Shown one piece after another: positions 52,191-61,207 of a stretch of 64,000 nucleotides of DNA. Numbering within the stretch: position 1 is the first letter of the stretch; every line of letters begins with the position of its first letter. The notes below the pieces were generated by a model that was given only the letters and a program-made list of their open reading frames with translations, was not told the DNA's origin and ran no database searches. The DNA is from DATLLN01 sp963809205 (lineage in GTDB: Bacteria; Actinomycetota; Thermoleophilia; Gaiellales; JAICJC01), in assembly GCA_963809205.1 (NCBI GenBank), contig CAWEIS010000006.1:1-64000 (forward strand), given 5' to 3'. The position numbers and the translations under genes were made by a program.

Positions 52191-53441
52191 TCACGCCGGA
52201 CGGGCGCGAACGGGCATCGCCTTGTAGGCGTTCGTGAAGTTGGATTCCATGCGCCGGGCCGGCCCGGTGGGCTCGATCGACGCGACCCGCGGCAGCAGCT
52301 CCTCGAACATCACCCGCGTCTCCAGCTTCGCCAGGTGGGCGCCCAGGCAGAAGTGCGGGCCGCCGCGCCCGAACGTCAGATGGTTGTTCGGCTTGCGGGT
52401 GATGTCGAACGTGTAGGGATCGGCGAACTGGCGCTCGTCGAAGTTGCCGGATATCAGCCAGGTGACGACCTTGTCGCCCTCCGCGATGCGCACGCCGCCC
52501 AGCTCCGTGTCGCAGGTCGCGGTGCGCCGGAAATGCAGCACGGGCGACGCCCAGCGCATGATCTCGTCGACCGCCGTGCCCATGGTCGCCGGATTGTGCC
52601 GAAGCTGCGACATGGCCTCCGGGTGCTCCATCAGGGCGAGCATGCCGTGGGCGATCGACTGGCGCGTGGTCTCATTGCCGGCGACCACCAGCAGCAGAAA
52701 CATGGTGTCGAACTCGCGCTCCGTCAGCCGCCTGCCGTCCTCGTCCTCCCAGGTGACGAGCTTCGAGACGAGGTCGTCGCGCGGCTCCTTGCGCCGCTCG
52801 GCGGCGATCGCGTGCCCGTAGCGGAAGACCTCCATCGCCGCGGGGCTGCGGAACGGGTAGAGGCGGTACTTGGCGCTCTCGGGGCTCGCCGGGTGGAGCC
52901 CACCCAGCTCGGGGTCGGTGTTGCCGATCATCTTGTCGCCCCAGTCGATCAGCTGGGCGTCGTCCGAGAGCGGCACGCCGAGGATCCGGCACAGCACCTG
53001 GATCGGCAGCTCCTTGGCCACCTCCTCGACGAAGTCGAACTCGCCCCTGGGCAGCGCGTCGTCCAGGATCCGCTGCGTCAGCTCGCGGAGCAGGTCCTCG
53101 TACGCCGCCACCGCCCGCGGTGTGAAGCCCTTGTTGACGATCGCACGCAGGCTCGAGTGCTCCGGCGGATCGGTGTCCAGCATCGACTTGCGGGCCTCGA
53201 TCTGGTCGGGGTCGAGGTCCTCCAGCGCGGTGGCGCCGGTCTCCGACGAGAACGTCCGCCAGTCCTTGAGCACGGCCACGATGTCGTCGTAGCGGGTGAT
53301 GCACCAGAAGCCCTTCCCGTGCTCCCAGTCGTACCAGTGCACGGGCGAGGTGTTGCGCAGCAGCTCGAACGTCTCGTGAGGCACGCGTTCGGCGAACGCG
53401 TCGTTGTCGAGGTAGACGTCATCCAGCGTGCGAGTGCTCAT
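52191..53441 (-). CDS. Cytochrome P450
   Basis: This 416-residue P450 has heme loop LTFGRGGPHFCLGAHLAKLE, ExxR as VDEIMRW, and the I-helix motif LLLVVAGNETTRQS, a canonical AG-x-E-T-T. The overall sequence resembles the CYP124/125/142-like and linalool-type actinobacterial groups. It overlaps the aldehyde-dehydrogenase gene (ATGA). The 37-base gap before the next gene is the widest in the operon. Confidence 0.93.
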   Translation of the reverse strand: MSTRTLDDVYLDNDAFAERVPHETFELLRNTSPVHWYDWEHGKGFWCITRYDDIVAVLKDWRTFSSETGATALEDLDPDQIEARKSMLDTDPPEHSSLRAIVNKGFTPRAVAAYEDLLRELTQRILDDALPRGEFDFVEEVAKELPIQVLCRILGVPLSDDAQLIDWGDKMIGNTDPELGGLHPASPESAKYRLYPFRSPAAMEVFRYGHAIAAERRKEPRDDLVSKLVTWEDEDGRRLTEREFDTMFLLLVVAGNETTRQSIAHGMLALMEHPEAMSQLRHNPATMGTAVDEIMRWASPVLHFRRTATCDTELGGVRIAEGDKVVTWLISGNFDERQFADPYTFDITRKPNNHLTFGRGGPHFCLGAHLAKLETRVMFEELLPRVASIEPTGPARRMESNFTNAYKAMPVRARPA

Positions 53442-54886
53442 CGCGTCGTGTCCTCCAGGATCTGGAGCGTCTTCAGGTCGGAGTAGAAGTCCAGCGCGTA
53501 GTTGCCGCCCTCACGCCCGATCCCGCTGATCCCGACGCCGCCGAACGGGGCCGTCAGGTCGCGGATCAGGAACGCGTTGACCCACACCGTGCCCGCGCGG
53601 ACGGCGCGGCCGACGCGCTTGGCGCGCTCCTCCGATCCGGTGTAGACGATCGCCGACAGCCCGTACCGGGTGGAGTTCGCCAGCTCGAGCGCCTGCTGCT
53701 CGTCGCCGAACGTCTGGAACGTGAGCACCGGGCCGAACACTTCGCGCTGCACGATCTCGGAGTCGTTGCTCTTCGGCAGCACCAGCGTCGGCTCGTAGAA
53801 CAGGCCGCCGATGTCGGCCGGCTTGCCCCCGCGGACGATCTGGTCGCCGGCGGCCCGCGCCCGCTCGACGAACCCCTCGACGCGGGCCATGTGGTCGGGA
53901 TGGATCAGCGGCGAGACCGTCGTCGCCTCGTCGCGCGGGTCGCCCAGCACGTGCTCGTCCGCGAACCGGTGAAACAGCTCCAGGAAGCGGTCGGCGACGG
54001 ACTCCTGGACGAGCAGGCGGGTGCCCGCGAGGCACACCTGGCCGGCGTCGTCGTACTGGCCGGCGGCCTTGCGGGCGGCCGCCTCGAGGTCACAGTCGTC
54101 GAACACGATCAGCGGGCCCTTGCCGCCCAGCTCGCCGGTGAACGGCACGATGTTGCGCGCCGCGGACTGGCCGATCAGCGCCCCCGTCTCTGGCGACCCG
54201 GTGAACGAGACGCGGCGCACGCCGGGATGTGCGACCAGCGCGGCGCCCACCTCCTCGCCGATCCCCTGGACGACGTTGAACACGCCGGGCGGGAGGCCGG
54301 CCTCGTCCGCCAGGTCTGCGAGCAGGGAGCACGACAGCGGCGACCACTCCGCCGGCTTGAGGATCACGGTGCAGCCCGCTGCCAGCCCGGGCGCCGTCTT
54401 CCACGTCGACAACATGAACGGCGCGTTCCAGGGCGTGACGACCGCGGCCGGGCCGGAGGGCATCCGGATCACGCGGTTGCGGGTGCCGTTCGACTCCCAC
54501 ACGCGTTCCTCGTACGCGGCCGCCAGGTCGGCGTAGGCGCGGTAGTTGCGCGCACCGCGGGCGATCACCCGGGCCTTCAGCGAGCGTTCCAGCATCGCCA
54601 TGTCGAGGCACTCGACCGTCGCCAGCCGTTCGACGTTCTGGTCGATCAGGTCGGCCAGCCGTCGCAGGTGAACGGCGCGGCCTTCGGCGCCCAGGGCAGC
54701 CCATGCCGGGAAGGCCGCCGTCGCCGCGTCGACGGCCATGTCGACCTCGACCTGGCCGCCGCGCGCAACCTCGGCGAGCGGCGTCCAGTCGATCGGCGAG
54801 CGGTCCTCGAAGCGGTCGGCGCTGGGCACGCGCCGCCCATCGATGTAGTGGTCGGGGCTGACGGCGATGCCGGCGACGGTGCTCAT
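53438..54886 (-). CDS. NAD-dependent aldehyde dehydrogenase
   Basis: This 482-residue protein has catalytic Cys in DDAGQVCLAGTRLLVQ, general-base Glu in PFTGELGGKGP, and the oxyanion Asn in VTPWNAPFMLSTWKTAPGLA. The sequence is near the HpaE group, which oxidises 5-carboxymethyl-2-hydroxymuconic semialdehyde after extradiol cleavage of homoprotocatechuate. That fits the dioxygenase in the same operon. GGAGG before the ATG at 54886 sets the start. It overlaps both neighbours by ATGA. Confidence 0.92.
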   Translation of the reverse strand: MSTVAGIAVSPDHYIDGRRVPSADRFEDRSPIDWTPLAEVARGGQVEVDMAVDAATAAFPAWAALGAEGRAVHLRRLADLIDQNVERLATVECLDMAMLERSLKARVIARGARNYRAYADLAAAYEERVWESNGTRNRVIRMPSGPAAVVTPWNAPFMLSTWKTAPGLAAGCTVILKPAEWSPLSCSLLADLADEAGLPPGVFNVVQGIGEEVGAALVAHPGVRRVSFTGSPETGALIGQSAARNIVPFTGELGGKGPLIVFDDCDLEAAARKAAGQYDDAGQVCLAGTRLLVQESVADRFLELFHRFADEHVLGDPRDEATTVSPLIHPDHMARVEGFVERARAAGDQIVRGGKPADIGGLFYEPTLVLPKSNDSEIVQREVFGPVLTFQTFGDEQQALELANSTRYGLSAIVYTGSEERAKRVGRAVRAGTVWVNAFLIRDLTAPFGGVGISGIGREGGNYALDFYSDLKTLQILEDTTR

Positions 54887-55669
54887 GGTTGTCCCTCCGC
54901 AAACTCGATCAGGCCGAGGTCGAGGACGCTCACGCCGCCGTCCACGGGGATGGCGGCACCGTTGATGTACCCCGCCGCCGGCGAGAGCAGCCAGGAGACG
55001 AGTCCCGCCACCTCGGATGTCTCCGCCGGGCGCGGGATCGGCATCGCTGCGTGCACGCGGCGGTAGGCGCCCTCGCGGTCGGTGCCGCGCATGCTCGGCC
55101 ACCTCGTCCATCGCCTGGTCGGCCATATCGGTGCGCACCCAGCCCGGGCAGACGGCGTTCGCACGGACGCCCTTCGGCCCGTAGTCCACAGCGATCGACT
55201 GCATCAGCATCACCATGCCCGCCTTCGAGACACAGTACGCCGCCGACGCGGGCGCCGCCCGCAGCGCCGCCAGCGACGACATCGCAACGATGCTGCCCCG
55301 GCTGCGCACAAGGTGGGGCAGCGCGGCGCGGCACAGCAGGAAGGCGCCCGTCAGGTTTGTCGCCAGCACGGCGTCCCAGCCCTCCGGCGTCTGCTCCTCG
55401 ACCGTGCCCGAGCGGCTGATGCCGGCGTTGCAGACCAGGCCGTCGAGCCCGCCCAGCTCCTCGACGGTGCGATCGACGGTGGCCGCCGCGTCAGCCGGGT
55501 CCGAGGTGTCGCCGGTCGTCCAGCCGCAACCCAGCTCGCCGGCCACGGCGCGCAGCGGCTTCTCGCGGCGGCCGCTGATCATCACCCGATAGCCGTCGGC
55601 GACCAGCTGCCGGGCAACGGCGGCGCCGATGCCGGTGCCCCCGCCGGTGACGAGCACGACGCCGCTCAC
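54883..55669 (-). pseudogene. Short-chain dehydrogenase/reductase, frameshifted
   Basis: The frame from GTG 55669 has cofactor motif VTGGGTGIGAAVA, NAG in VCNAGISRSG, and the catalytic Ser and YxxxK in SAAYCVSKAG, through MADQAMDEVAEH. At 55090-55093 one base appears added. The homology continues in the next frame as RGTDREGAYRRVHAAMPIPR then LLSPAAGYINGAAIPVDGG, to the stop at 54883. All active-site residues are before the shift. Total about 261 residues, normal for an SDR. Both ends still overlap neighbouring genes by 4 bases. Confidence 0.88.
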
Positions 55670-56451
55670 AGCTCGGCGACGGTCTCGAGGTCCTCCACCG
55701 TGTAGGCGAACTGGAAGCGGAAGCCGCCTCCCATCCGCACCGGCGCCAGGCGGTCGTGCTCCTCGTTGGGGGCGCCGAACAGCTCGAGCGTCGCCGTGCC
55801 CTGGTGGATCGGGGAGATCGAGCGGTTGGCGCTCTTGGCCCGCACCAGCTCGTCGACGGCCGGGTCGTCGTGCCGGCCGGCGGCCAGCCGCGGGAAGTGG
55901 CGGCGGTTGATCAGCGGCGGGTCGTTGTGGGTCGGCCCGTCCTCGGCGATCCGCTCGGGCGTGACGGTACCCTGGGCCAGCCGCCGGCCGTTGGCGGCCA
56001 GCGTCCCGGCGAAGGCGTGGCCCTCGGCCCGGCAGTCGAGGCCGAACGAGCGGGTCATGTCGATCTGTCCCAGCTTCTTGGGGAACCCCTGGATCCACCC
56101 GCGGATCAGGGCGAAGTCCTTGTCCACCCAGATGTACGGGCAGGTGGTCACGTGCTCGCCGCCCATCACCGCGTTGACGACGATGAAGAACTCCTTGTAC
56201 TGTCCGCGCACCGGGTCGAGCAGCTCCTCGCCGGAGTCCGAGCAGGACTGCCAGTCGACGAACAGGGCGGCGCAGCGCCCGGGATCCTCGGCGAACGGCT
56301 CGAGGCCCGGCGGCAGCACGGCGGCGACGGCGTCAGGCTCGGCCCAGTACTCGATCACCAGGAAGTCGCCGACGTAGTGCCACGGCGGCGCCGGGATGAC
56401 GTTCGCGCGCCCGTCCGGCGACAGCGGCAGGGAGTATCCGCGCAGGCTCAT
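55666..56451 (-). CDS. Acetoacetate decarboxylase-like enzyme
   Basis: This 261-residue protein has the Schiff-base lysine pair in IQGFPKKLGQIDMTRSFG, with WQSCSDSGEELLDPVRGQYK and HVTTCPYIWVDKDFALIRGW earlier. The family includes true decarboxylases and aldolase-dehydratases (for example Swit_4259). In this operon it may act on a ring-cleavage keto acid rather than on acetoacetate. The start at 56451 overlaps the hydroxylase stop (TGATG). Confidence 0.88.
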   Translation of the reverse strand: MSLRGYSLPLSPDGRANVIPAPPWHYVGDFLVIEYWAEPDAVAAVLPPGLEPFAEDPGRCAALFVDWQSCSDSGEELLDPVRGQYKEFFIVVNAVMGGEHVTTCPYIWVDKDFALIRGWIQGFPKKLGQIDMTRSFGLDCRAEGHAFAGTLAANGRRLAQGTVTPERIAEDGPTHNDPPLINRRHFPRLAAGRHDDPAVDELVRAKSANRSISPIHQGTATLELFGAPNEEHDRLAPVRMGGGFRFQFAYTVEDLETVAEL

Positions 56452-57906
56452 CAGTCCTCCAGGAACTGCTCGACGAGCGATTCCGCGAACGCCTTGTCGG
56501 CGATCTTGTACGCCAGTGCGGTCATCCGGTAGGAGTCTGACAGGTAGAAGCGCTCGTAGAGCTCGCCGCGGCCGCCGAGGTCGGAGCCGATGTAGTCCCA
56601 GGCCAGCCGGAACAGCCGGATCCGCCGCTCGGCGTCGGCGCCCGCGGCCTGGTAGTACTTGGCGATGTCGTCCTTCAGCGGGCCGTTGATGTCGGCCTCG
56701 GACGGCGTGCACATGAACCCGCCGCCGCCGATCAGCTGCAGCAGCTCGTTGACGTAGGGCAGCCACTTGGGCATCTCGCCGCGCAGGGCCAGGAACGGCC
56801 GGTCGTCCGGGTACCAGACGCCGCCGTCGTCGAGGAACGAGCCGGCCTCGGCGGCGACCAGCGCCGACCGGGTCAGCTCGACCATGTTCCAGATCTGGCC
56901 CAGCTTCTCCTGGATGTGGTCGAAGCGGACGACGCCGGTGGTGTTCCCGATCATGTGGCCGAGCCCGAACGCGAACGAGAGCTTGACGTAGGCGCGCGTG
57001 AACGCCTGGTGCATGATGTGGCCGCGCCAGCCGGTGTCGGTGATCACCTCGGAGTAGCCCTCCGGGTCGCCGACCAGGAACACGCGGTCGTGGGGGATGA
57101 CGACGTCGTCGAAGATGGCGACGGCGTCCATCTCGTCGAACCGCGAGGACAGCGGGTAGTCGAACGCCGAGCGCTGCTTGGAGTAGCTGTCGCGGCAGAT
57201 GAACTTCAGCCCCGGCGTGCCCATCGGGATGGCGAAGGCCAGCGCGTAGTTGCCGTCCTGCGGCCGGATGTCCGAGCCCGGGGTAGACCGTCAGCTCGTC
57301 GGCGAACGGCGCCAGCGTCGCCAGCATCCGGGCGCCGCGGACGACGATGCCCTCAGCCGTCTCGCCGACCTTGTGCAGCGCAACCTCGCCCATCGCCTGC
57401 TCGGCCTCCGGCTTCGAGCGGTCGACCTGCGGGTTCATGATCGAGTGGGTCGTCGACAGGTCGCGGTCGCGCATCAGCTTCTGGTAGGCGACCAGGTTGG
57501 CCGCGCCCTGCTCGTTGCCGCGGCGGGCCCAGACGTCGGCCCGGCCGGCGAAGCAGGCGAAGGTGACGTTCAGGTAGTCCGGCGTGCGGCCCATCATGCC
57601 CGCGGTGGCCGACGCGGTCAGCTCGATCGCCCGCCGGCGCCGCTCCAGGTCCTCCTTGGTGCGCGGGATCAGGTGGGTGACGTTGACCAGCCGGCCGTCG
57701 TCGGGCGACGGCGCCAGCATCTCGTCGGCGTGCTCGTGCTGCAGGTCGTACACACGGGCCATCGACTCCGCGGCGGCGCGCAGCTCCGGATGCTCGAGCG
57801 GGTGCGTGATCTTCTCCCCGTTCAGCCAGATCTCGCGCGCGTCGCCGGACAGGCCGTCGAGGAACTGCTTGCCGGTGCGCGCGGCGGTGGTCGCGGCGGT
57901 GGCCAT
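56451..57906 (-). pseudogene. 4-hydroxyphenylacetate 3-hydroxylase (HpaB-like), frameshifted
   Basis: The N-terminal part from ATG 57906 shows the HpaB family start (TGKQFLDGLSGDAREIWLNG), then TPDYLNVTFACFAGRADVWA and EGIVVRGARMLATLAPFADE. At 57277-57283, a CCCGGGG run, one base appears inserted. Homology resumes in the next frame as GSDIRPQDGNYALAFAIPMG, then KFICRDSYSKQRSAFDYPLS to 56451. Restored length is about 484 residues, as expected. HpaB enzymes use FADH2 from a separate reductase to ortho-hydroxylate phenols; no HpaC-type reductase gene is nearby. Confidence 0.88.
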
Positions 57907-58836
57907 CAGATGGGGACCTCCTTCAGCGGTGGGAGCTTCTCGCCGAGCATCTCGAGGCTGTCGCGCTCGTAGCGGACGGCCTCCTCGTCGAAGCGGAAGT
58001 AGGAGCGCGGCGGCAGCGGCCCCCAGGTGTTCGAGGAGTGGCGGTCGTCCGGCCACTCGCGCGGCACGTGGTCGGCGTCCAGCTGCTCCATGTCGCAGTA
58101 CAGCTCGACGAACAGCGGCTCCTCGGTGATCCGGACGTAGCCGCACAGGTTCTGGGCCAGTCCGTGGCGCACCGGCCCCCAGCCGAGCCAGCGGCCGTGC
58201 TGGGCGAGGTGGTCGAAGGCGACGCGCAGGTTGCCCCAGTCGACCATGTCGAACGCGAGGTGGTGGAAGTGCGGCCGGCGTCTTTCCGACCAGCGCCATC
58301 ACGTGGTGGTCGGAGTTGATGTGGAACCAGATGCCGCCGTCGCCCAGCCGGTCGGACACGCGCATGCCCAGCACGTCGGTGTAGAAGGCGGTCTGCTCGG
58401 CCATCCGGCCGGTCAGCACGTTGACGTGGCCCAGCTTGCGCGGCCGGAAACCGGGCAGGGCCAGCCCGGTGCGGGCGATGTCGGGGCGCCGGTCGTCGTC
58501 GTCGCGGTGGGGCATCAGCTGGATGCCGTTGCCGTCGGGGTCGTCGAGGAACAGCGCGCCGTCACGGGCCTCGTGCTCGATGCCGTGATGGTCGAGGTGG
58601 CGGGTCGCGTCGTCCAGCGAGACATCGCGACGCAGCTCGAAGGCGGTGTGGTCGTGGCCCGGCTCGCCCTGCCCGATCAGCTCCAGCGAGTAGGGCTCGT
58701 AGCCGCAGCGCAGGAAGGCGTGGTGGCCGGCGCGCTCGACCTCGGTCAGCCCGAACTGGATGCCCCACCGCCCGATCGCCTCGTCCAGGTCGGCGACCCG
58801 CAGGCCGACGTGGTCGATGCGCCGCAGCGAGATCAC
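57906..58836 (-). pseudogene. Extradiol ring-cleavage dioxygenase (VOC type), frameshifted
   Basis: The frame from GTG 58836 has a first VOC module (RRIDHVGLRVADLDEAIGRW). The second module begins KLGHVNVLTGRMAEQTAFYT with the first iron-ligand His. Within 58268-58285 a base is gained. The next frame supplies HFHHLAFDMVDWGNLRVAFD (second His) and FVELYCDMEQL (Glu). All three metal ligands are therefore encoded. Restored length is about 309 residues, like catechol/homoprotocatechuate 2,3-dioxygenases. It overlaps both neighbours (GTGA, TGATG). Confidence 0.87.
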
Positions 58837-59693
58837 GGCAGCGCGCCCTCGGCGACCGCTCGCTCGGCCTCGTCCTCCGGCATCGCGAGTGCGACGTGCA
58901 GGGTGTTGGCGGACACCTGCATCTGGTCGCCGGGCCCGGACAGGTCGACGTCCCAGTCGATCACCGTGTTCGACAGCCGGCCCAGGTTGGTCGCCTCGAC
59001 CTCGACCACGTCCCCCGGCTCCATCGGCCGCGAGTTGGCGGGAGTGCCCGAGAGGACGACGTCGCCCGGCTCCAGGGTGATCAGCCGGCTGAGGTCGGCG
59101 AGCAGGTAGCTGATCGGCCAGATCAGGTCGGAGGCCGAACCCTGCTGGACGACCTCGCCGTTCAGGTAGGTGCGGATCTCGAAGCTGGTCGCGTCGAACT
59201 CGGAGGCGGGCACCAGCTCGGGGCCGATCGGGCAGAACCCGTCCTGGCCCTTGACCCGCAGCATCGAGCCGCGGTCGGCGTGGCGGAAGTCGTGGAGGCC
59301 GACGTCGTTGGCCACCGCGTACCCGGCGACGTGGTCGAGCACGGTGTCCTGGGAGACCCCGTGGATCCGGGTGCCGATGACCACGGCGACCTCACCCTCG
59401 TAGTTCAGGAAGCGGGCGCCCTTCGGCCGCCGCAGCGCGCCGCGATGCCCGTTCAGCGTCGTCGGCGGCTTCATGAAGTACGACGGTTCGGGCGGTGTCC
59501 GCGCCGCATACTCCTCGACCCGGCTACGGTAGGTCAGATGGGTGGCGATGATCTTGCTCGGCTGGACGGGAGCCAGGTAGGAGGCCGTGGCCTCCTCGAT
59601 GCGCTCGCCGGACTCCAGCTCGATCGCGTTCCCGTCGAGACGGCCCCACTGGGCCGTGTCGTTTACCGTGACGCGAACACGCCGTCCCTGCAC
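58833..59693 (-). CDS. Fumarylacetoacetate hydrolase family protein (HpaG-like)
   Basis: This 286-residue FAH-fold protein has metal-binding acids in LNYEGEVAVVIGTRI and NDVGLHDFRHADRGSMLRVK, and the late motif TLEPGDVVLSGTPANSRPME. The family includes the decarboxylase/isomerase and hydratase steps of meta pathways. It is the first gene of the ten-gene operon. The start is GTG 59693, with a -10 element ending 8 bases upstream, implying a nearly leaderless message. Confidence 0.9.
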   Translation of the reverse strand: MQGRRVRVTVNDTAQWGRLDGNAIELESGERIEEATASYLAPVQPSKIIATHLTYRSRVEEYAARTPPEPSYFMKPPTTLNGHRGALRRPKGARFLNYEGEVAVVIGTRIHGVSQDTVLDHVAGYAVANDVGLHDFRHADRGSMLRVKGQDGFCPIGPELVPASEFDATSFEIRTYLNGEVVQQGSASDLIWPISYLLADLSRLITLEPGDVVLSGTPANSRPMEPGDVVEVEATNLGRLSNTVIDWDVDLSGPGDQMQVSANTLHVALAMPEDEAERAVAEGALP

Positions 59694-59694
59694 G

Positions 59695-59730
59695 ATTGGA
59701 TACAGTATTCCATCCCAGGGTCGTGGTCAA
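59695..59730 (-). promoter_or_regulatory. Promoter and candidate GntR site of the catabolic operon
   Basis: On the minus strand TTGACC (59725-59730) and TACTGT (59702-59707) are 17 bases apart, 8 bases before the GTG start. The plus-strand motif ATTGGATACAGTA (59695-59707) overlaps the -10 and matches TTTGCATACATTA at the GntR gene in 10 of 13 positions. A repressor there would block initiation. The site is in the 46-base gap shared with the divergent CMD gene. Confidence 0.6.
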
Positions 59731-59739
59731 GGAGGTCGA

Positions 59740-60108
59740 GTGGTGGTGGAAGGGACGAGGCGCGAGCGCGGACTTGCGCGGCTGGCCGAACTGGGTGACG
59801 AGCCCGGCGGCGATGCCTTCATCGAGCGGATGGGCAACCCGATGGGCGAGTGGCTCGTCGATTGGGTGTTCGGCGACGTGCACGCCCGGCCCGGGCTGAG
59901 CGCCCGCGAGCGTGAGCTGATCATCGTCGCCGTGCTGAGCGCGATCGGCTCGAGCGATCCGCAGGTGGCGGCGCACATCCGCGCGCTGCGCGCGATCGAC
60001 GTGCCCTGGGAGGAGATCGAGGAGACGATCCTCCAGACCGCGCCGTACGCCGGGATCCCGCGCGCGATCAACGCGCTCAAGGTGCTGCGGACGGAGCAGG
60101 GGCGATGA
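59740..60108 (+). CDS. Carboxymuconolactone decarboxylase family protein
   Basis: This 122-residue helical protein has LSARERELIIVAVLSAIGSS and VAAHIRALRAIDVPWEEIEE, the CMD/AhpD fold without the CxxC of AhpD-type peroxidases. The true PcaC reaction is decarboxylation of 4-carboxymuconolactone, but many members have other roles. GGAGG at 59731-59735 and GTG 59740 or 59743 set the start. It is divergent from the FAH gene of the operon and overlaps the next gene (ATGA). Confidence 0.83.
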   Translation: MVVEGTRRERGLARLAELGDEPGGDAFIERMGNPMGEWLVDWVFGDVHARPGLSARERELIIVAVLSAIGSSDPQVAAHIRALRAIDVPWEEIEETILQTAPYAGIPRAINALKVLRTEQGR

Positions 60109-60932
60109 GGGCGCTGCGCTACACGATCGGCGGCGACGCCCGGCTCGGCCGGCTGGACGACCTGACGGTGGTGGACGCCGGCCCGGCGGGGCCGTTCGGG
60201 CTGGTGCCTTCTCCCGAGACCTGGGCGGCGCTCGAGGCCGCCGACGGCGACCGGCGGTCGCTGGGCGACGTGACAGTGCTCTACCCGACCGAGCCGCGCA
60301 AGATCATGGCGATCGGCCTCAACTACCGCGACCATGCCGAGGAGTCGGAGCTGGACATCCCGCCGGTGCCGGTGGTGTTCGCAAAGTGGCCGAGCTCGCT
60401 GATCTCCCCCGAGGAGCCGATCGTGGTTCCCCGCGAGGAGAGCCGCCCGGACTACGAGGGCGAGGTGGCGGTGATTTTGGGCCGCGATGTCTACCGGGCG
60501 GACGCCGACCAGGCCCGCGCCGCCGTCGGCGGCATCACGATCGTCAACGACGTCTCCGGCCGCCGCGCGCAGCTGGAGACGCCGCTTCGCCAGTTCACGC
60601 TCGGCAAGAGCTTCGACACGTTCACGCCGATGGGGCCGTTCGTGCAGAACGCCGACGGCGTCGACCTCGAGCGGATCGCGATCGAGACGCGGGTGTCCGG
60701 CGAGGTGATGCAGTCGTCCAGCACCGCCAACCTGATCTTCTCGGTCGTCGAGATCATCGAGTACCTGTCGAAGGGGATGACACTGTACGCCGGCGACGTG
60801 ATTGCAACCGGGACGCCCGGCGGCGTCGGCGACTCGCGTGACCCTCGGCGCTACCTGCGGGAGGGCGACGAGGTCGAGATCAGCGTCGCCGGGGTGGGCA
60901 CGCTTCGCAACCCGGTGACGCTCGAGGCCTAG
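60105..60932 (+). CDS. Fumarylacetoacetate hydrolase family protein
   Basis: This 275-residue protein has the FAH catalytic region IMAIGLNYRDHAEE, metal ligands in RPDYEGEVAVILGRDV and TIVNDVSGRRAQ, then GKSFDTFTPMGPFV and DVIATGTPGGVGDSRDP. It is the second FAH-family gene of this locus and is more like acylpyruvase/2-hydroxyhepta-2,4-diene-1,7-dioate isomerase members. The ATG overlaps the CMD stop. Its stop shares CTAG with the convergent acetyltransferase remnant. Confidence 0.9.
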   Translation: MRALRYTIGGDARLGRLDDLTVVDAGPAGPFGLVPSPETWAALEAADGDRRSLGDVTVLYPTEPRKIMAIGLNYRDHAEESELDIPPVPVVFAKWPSSLISPEEPIVVPREESRPDYEGEVAVILGRDVYRADADQARAAVGGITIVNDVSGRRAQLETPLRQFTLGKSFDTFTPMGPFVQNADGVDLERIAIETRVSGEVMQSSSTANLIFSVVEIIEYLSKGMTLYAGDVIATGTPGGVGDSRDPRRYLREGDEVEISVAGVGTLRNPVTLEA

Positions 60933-61207
60933 CGTCCGGGCAGGATCTTCTCGTAGCAGACGCTCTTGGGGTCGGCGGCGAACGGGCCCCAGCAGGGGAT
61001 CCGGCGGTAGTACCCGCCGCACGCCACAGGCGTGTTGTCAATATAGGCGACGACGACTCCACCGGACGGTGGCAGGAAGATCTCGGCCGCCGGCAGGCCG
61101 CCCGACCCGGGCACGCCGTCGCAGGTGTCGAGCAGCTCGGCCTCCAGCCGGTCGGTCATCGCGACGACAACGGCGTCGTCGAACCGCACGCGCCGGACGC
61201 CGGTCAC
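60929..61207 (-). pseudogene. GNAT acetyltransferase remnant with internal deletion
   Basis: The 92-residue frame from GTG 61207 starts like a GNAT protein (LPPSGGVVVAYIDNTPVACG then GYY), then jumps directly to a typical GNAT C-terminal end, RRIPCWGPFAADPKSVCYEK. The acetyl-CoA-binding middle, roughly 60-80 residues, is missing without a frame change. It cannot be a working acetyltransferase. The start overlaps the GntR stop (GTGA), so it is still transcribed with the regulator. Confidence 0.6.
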
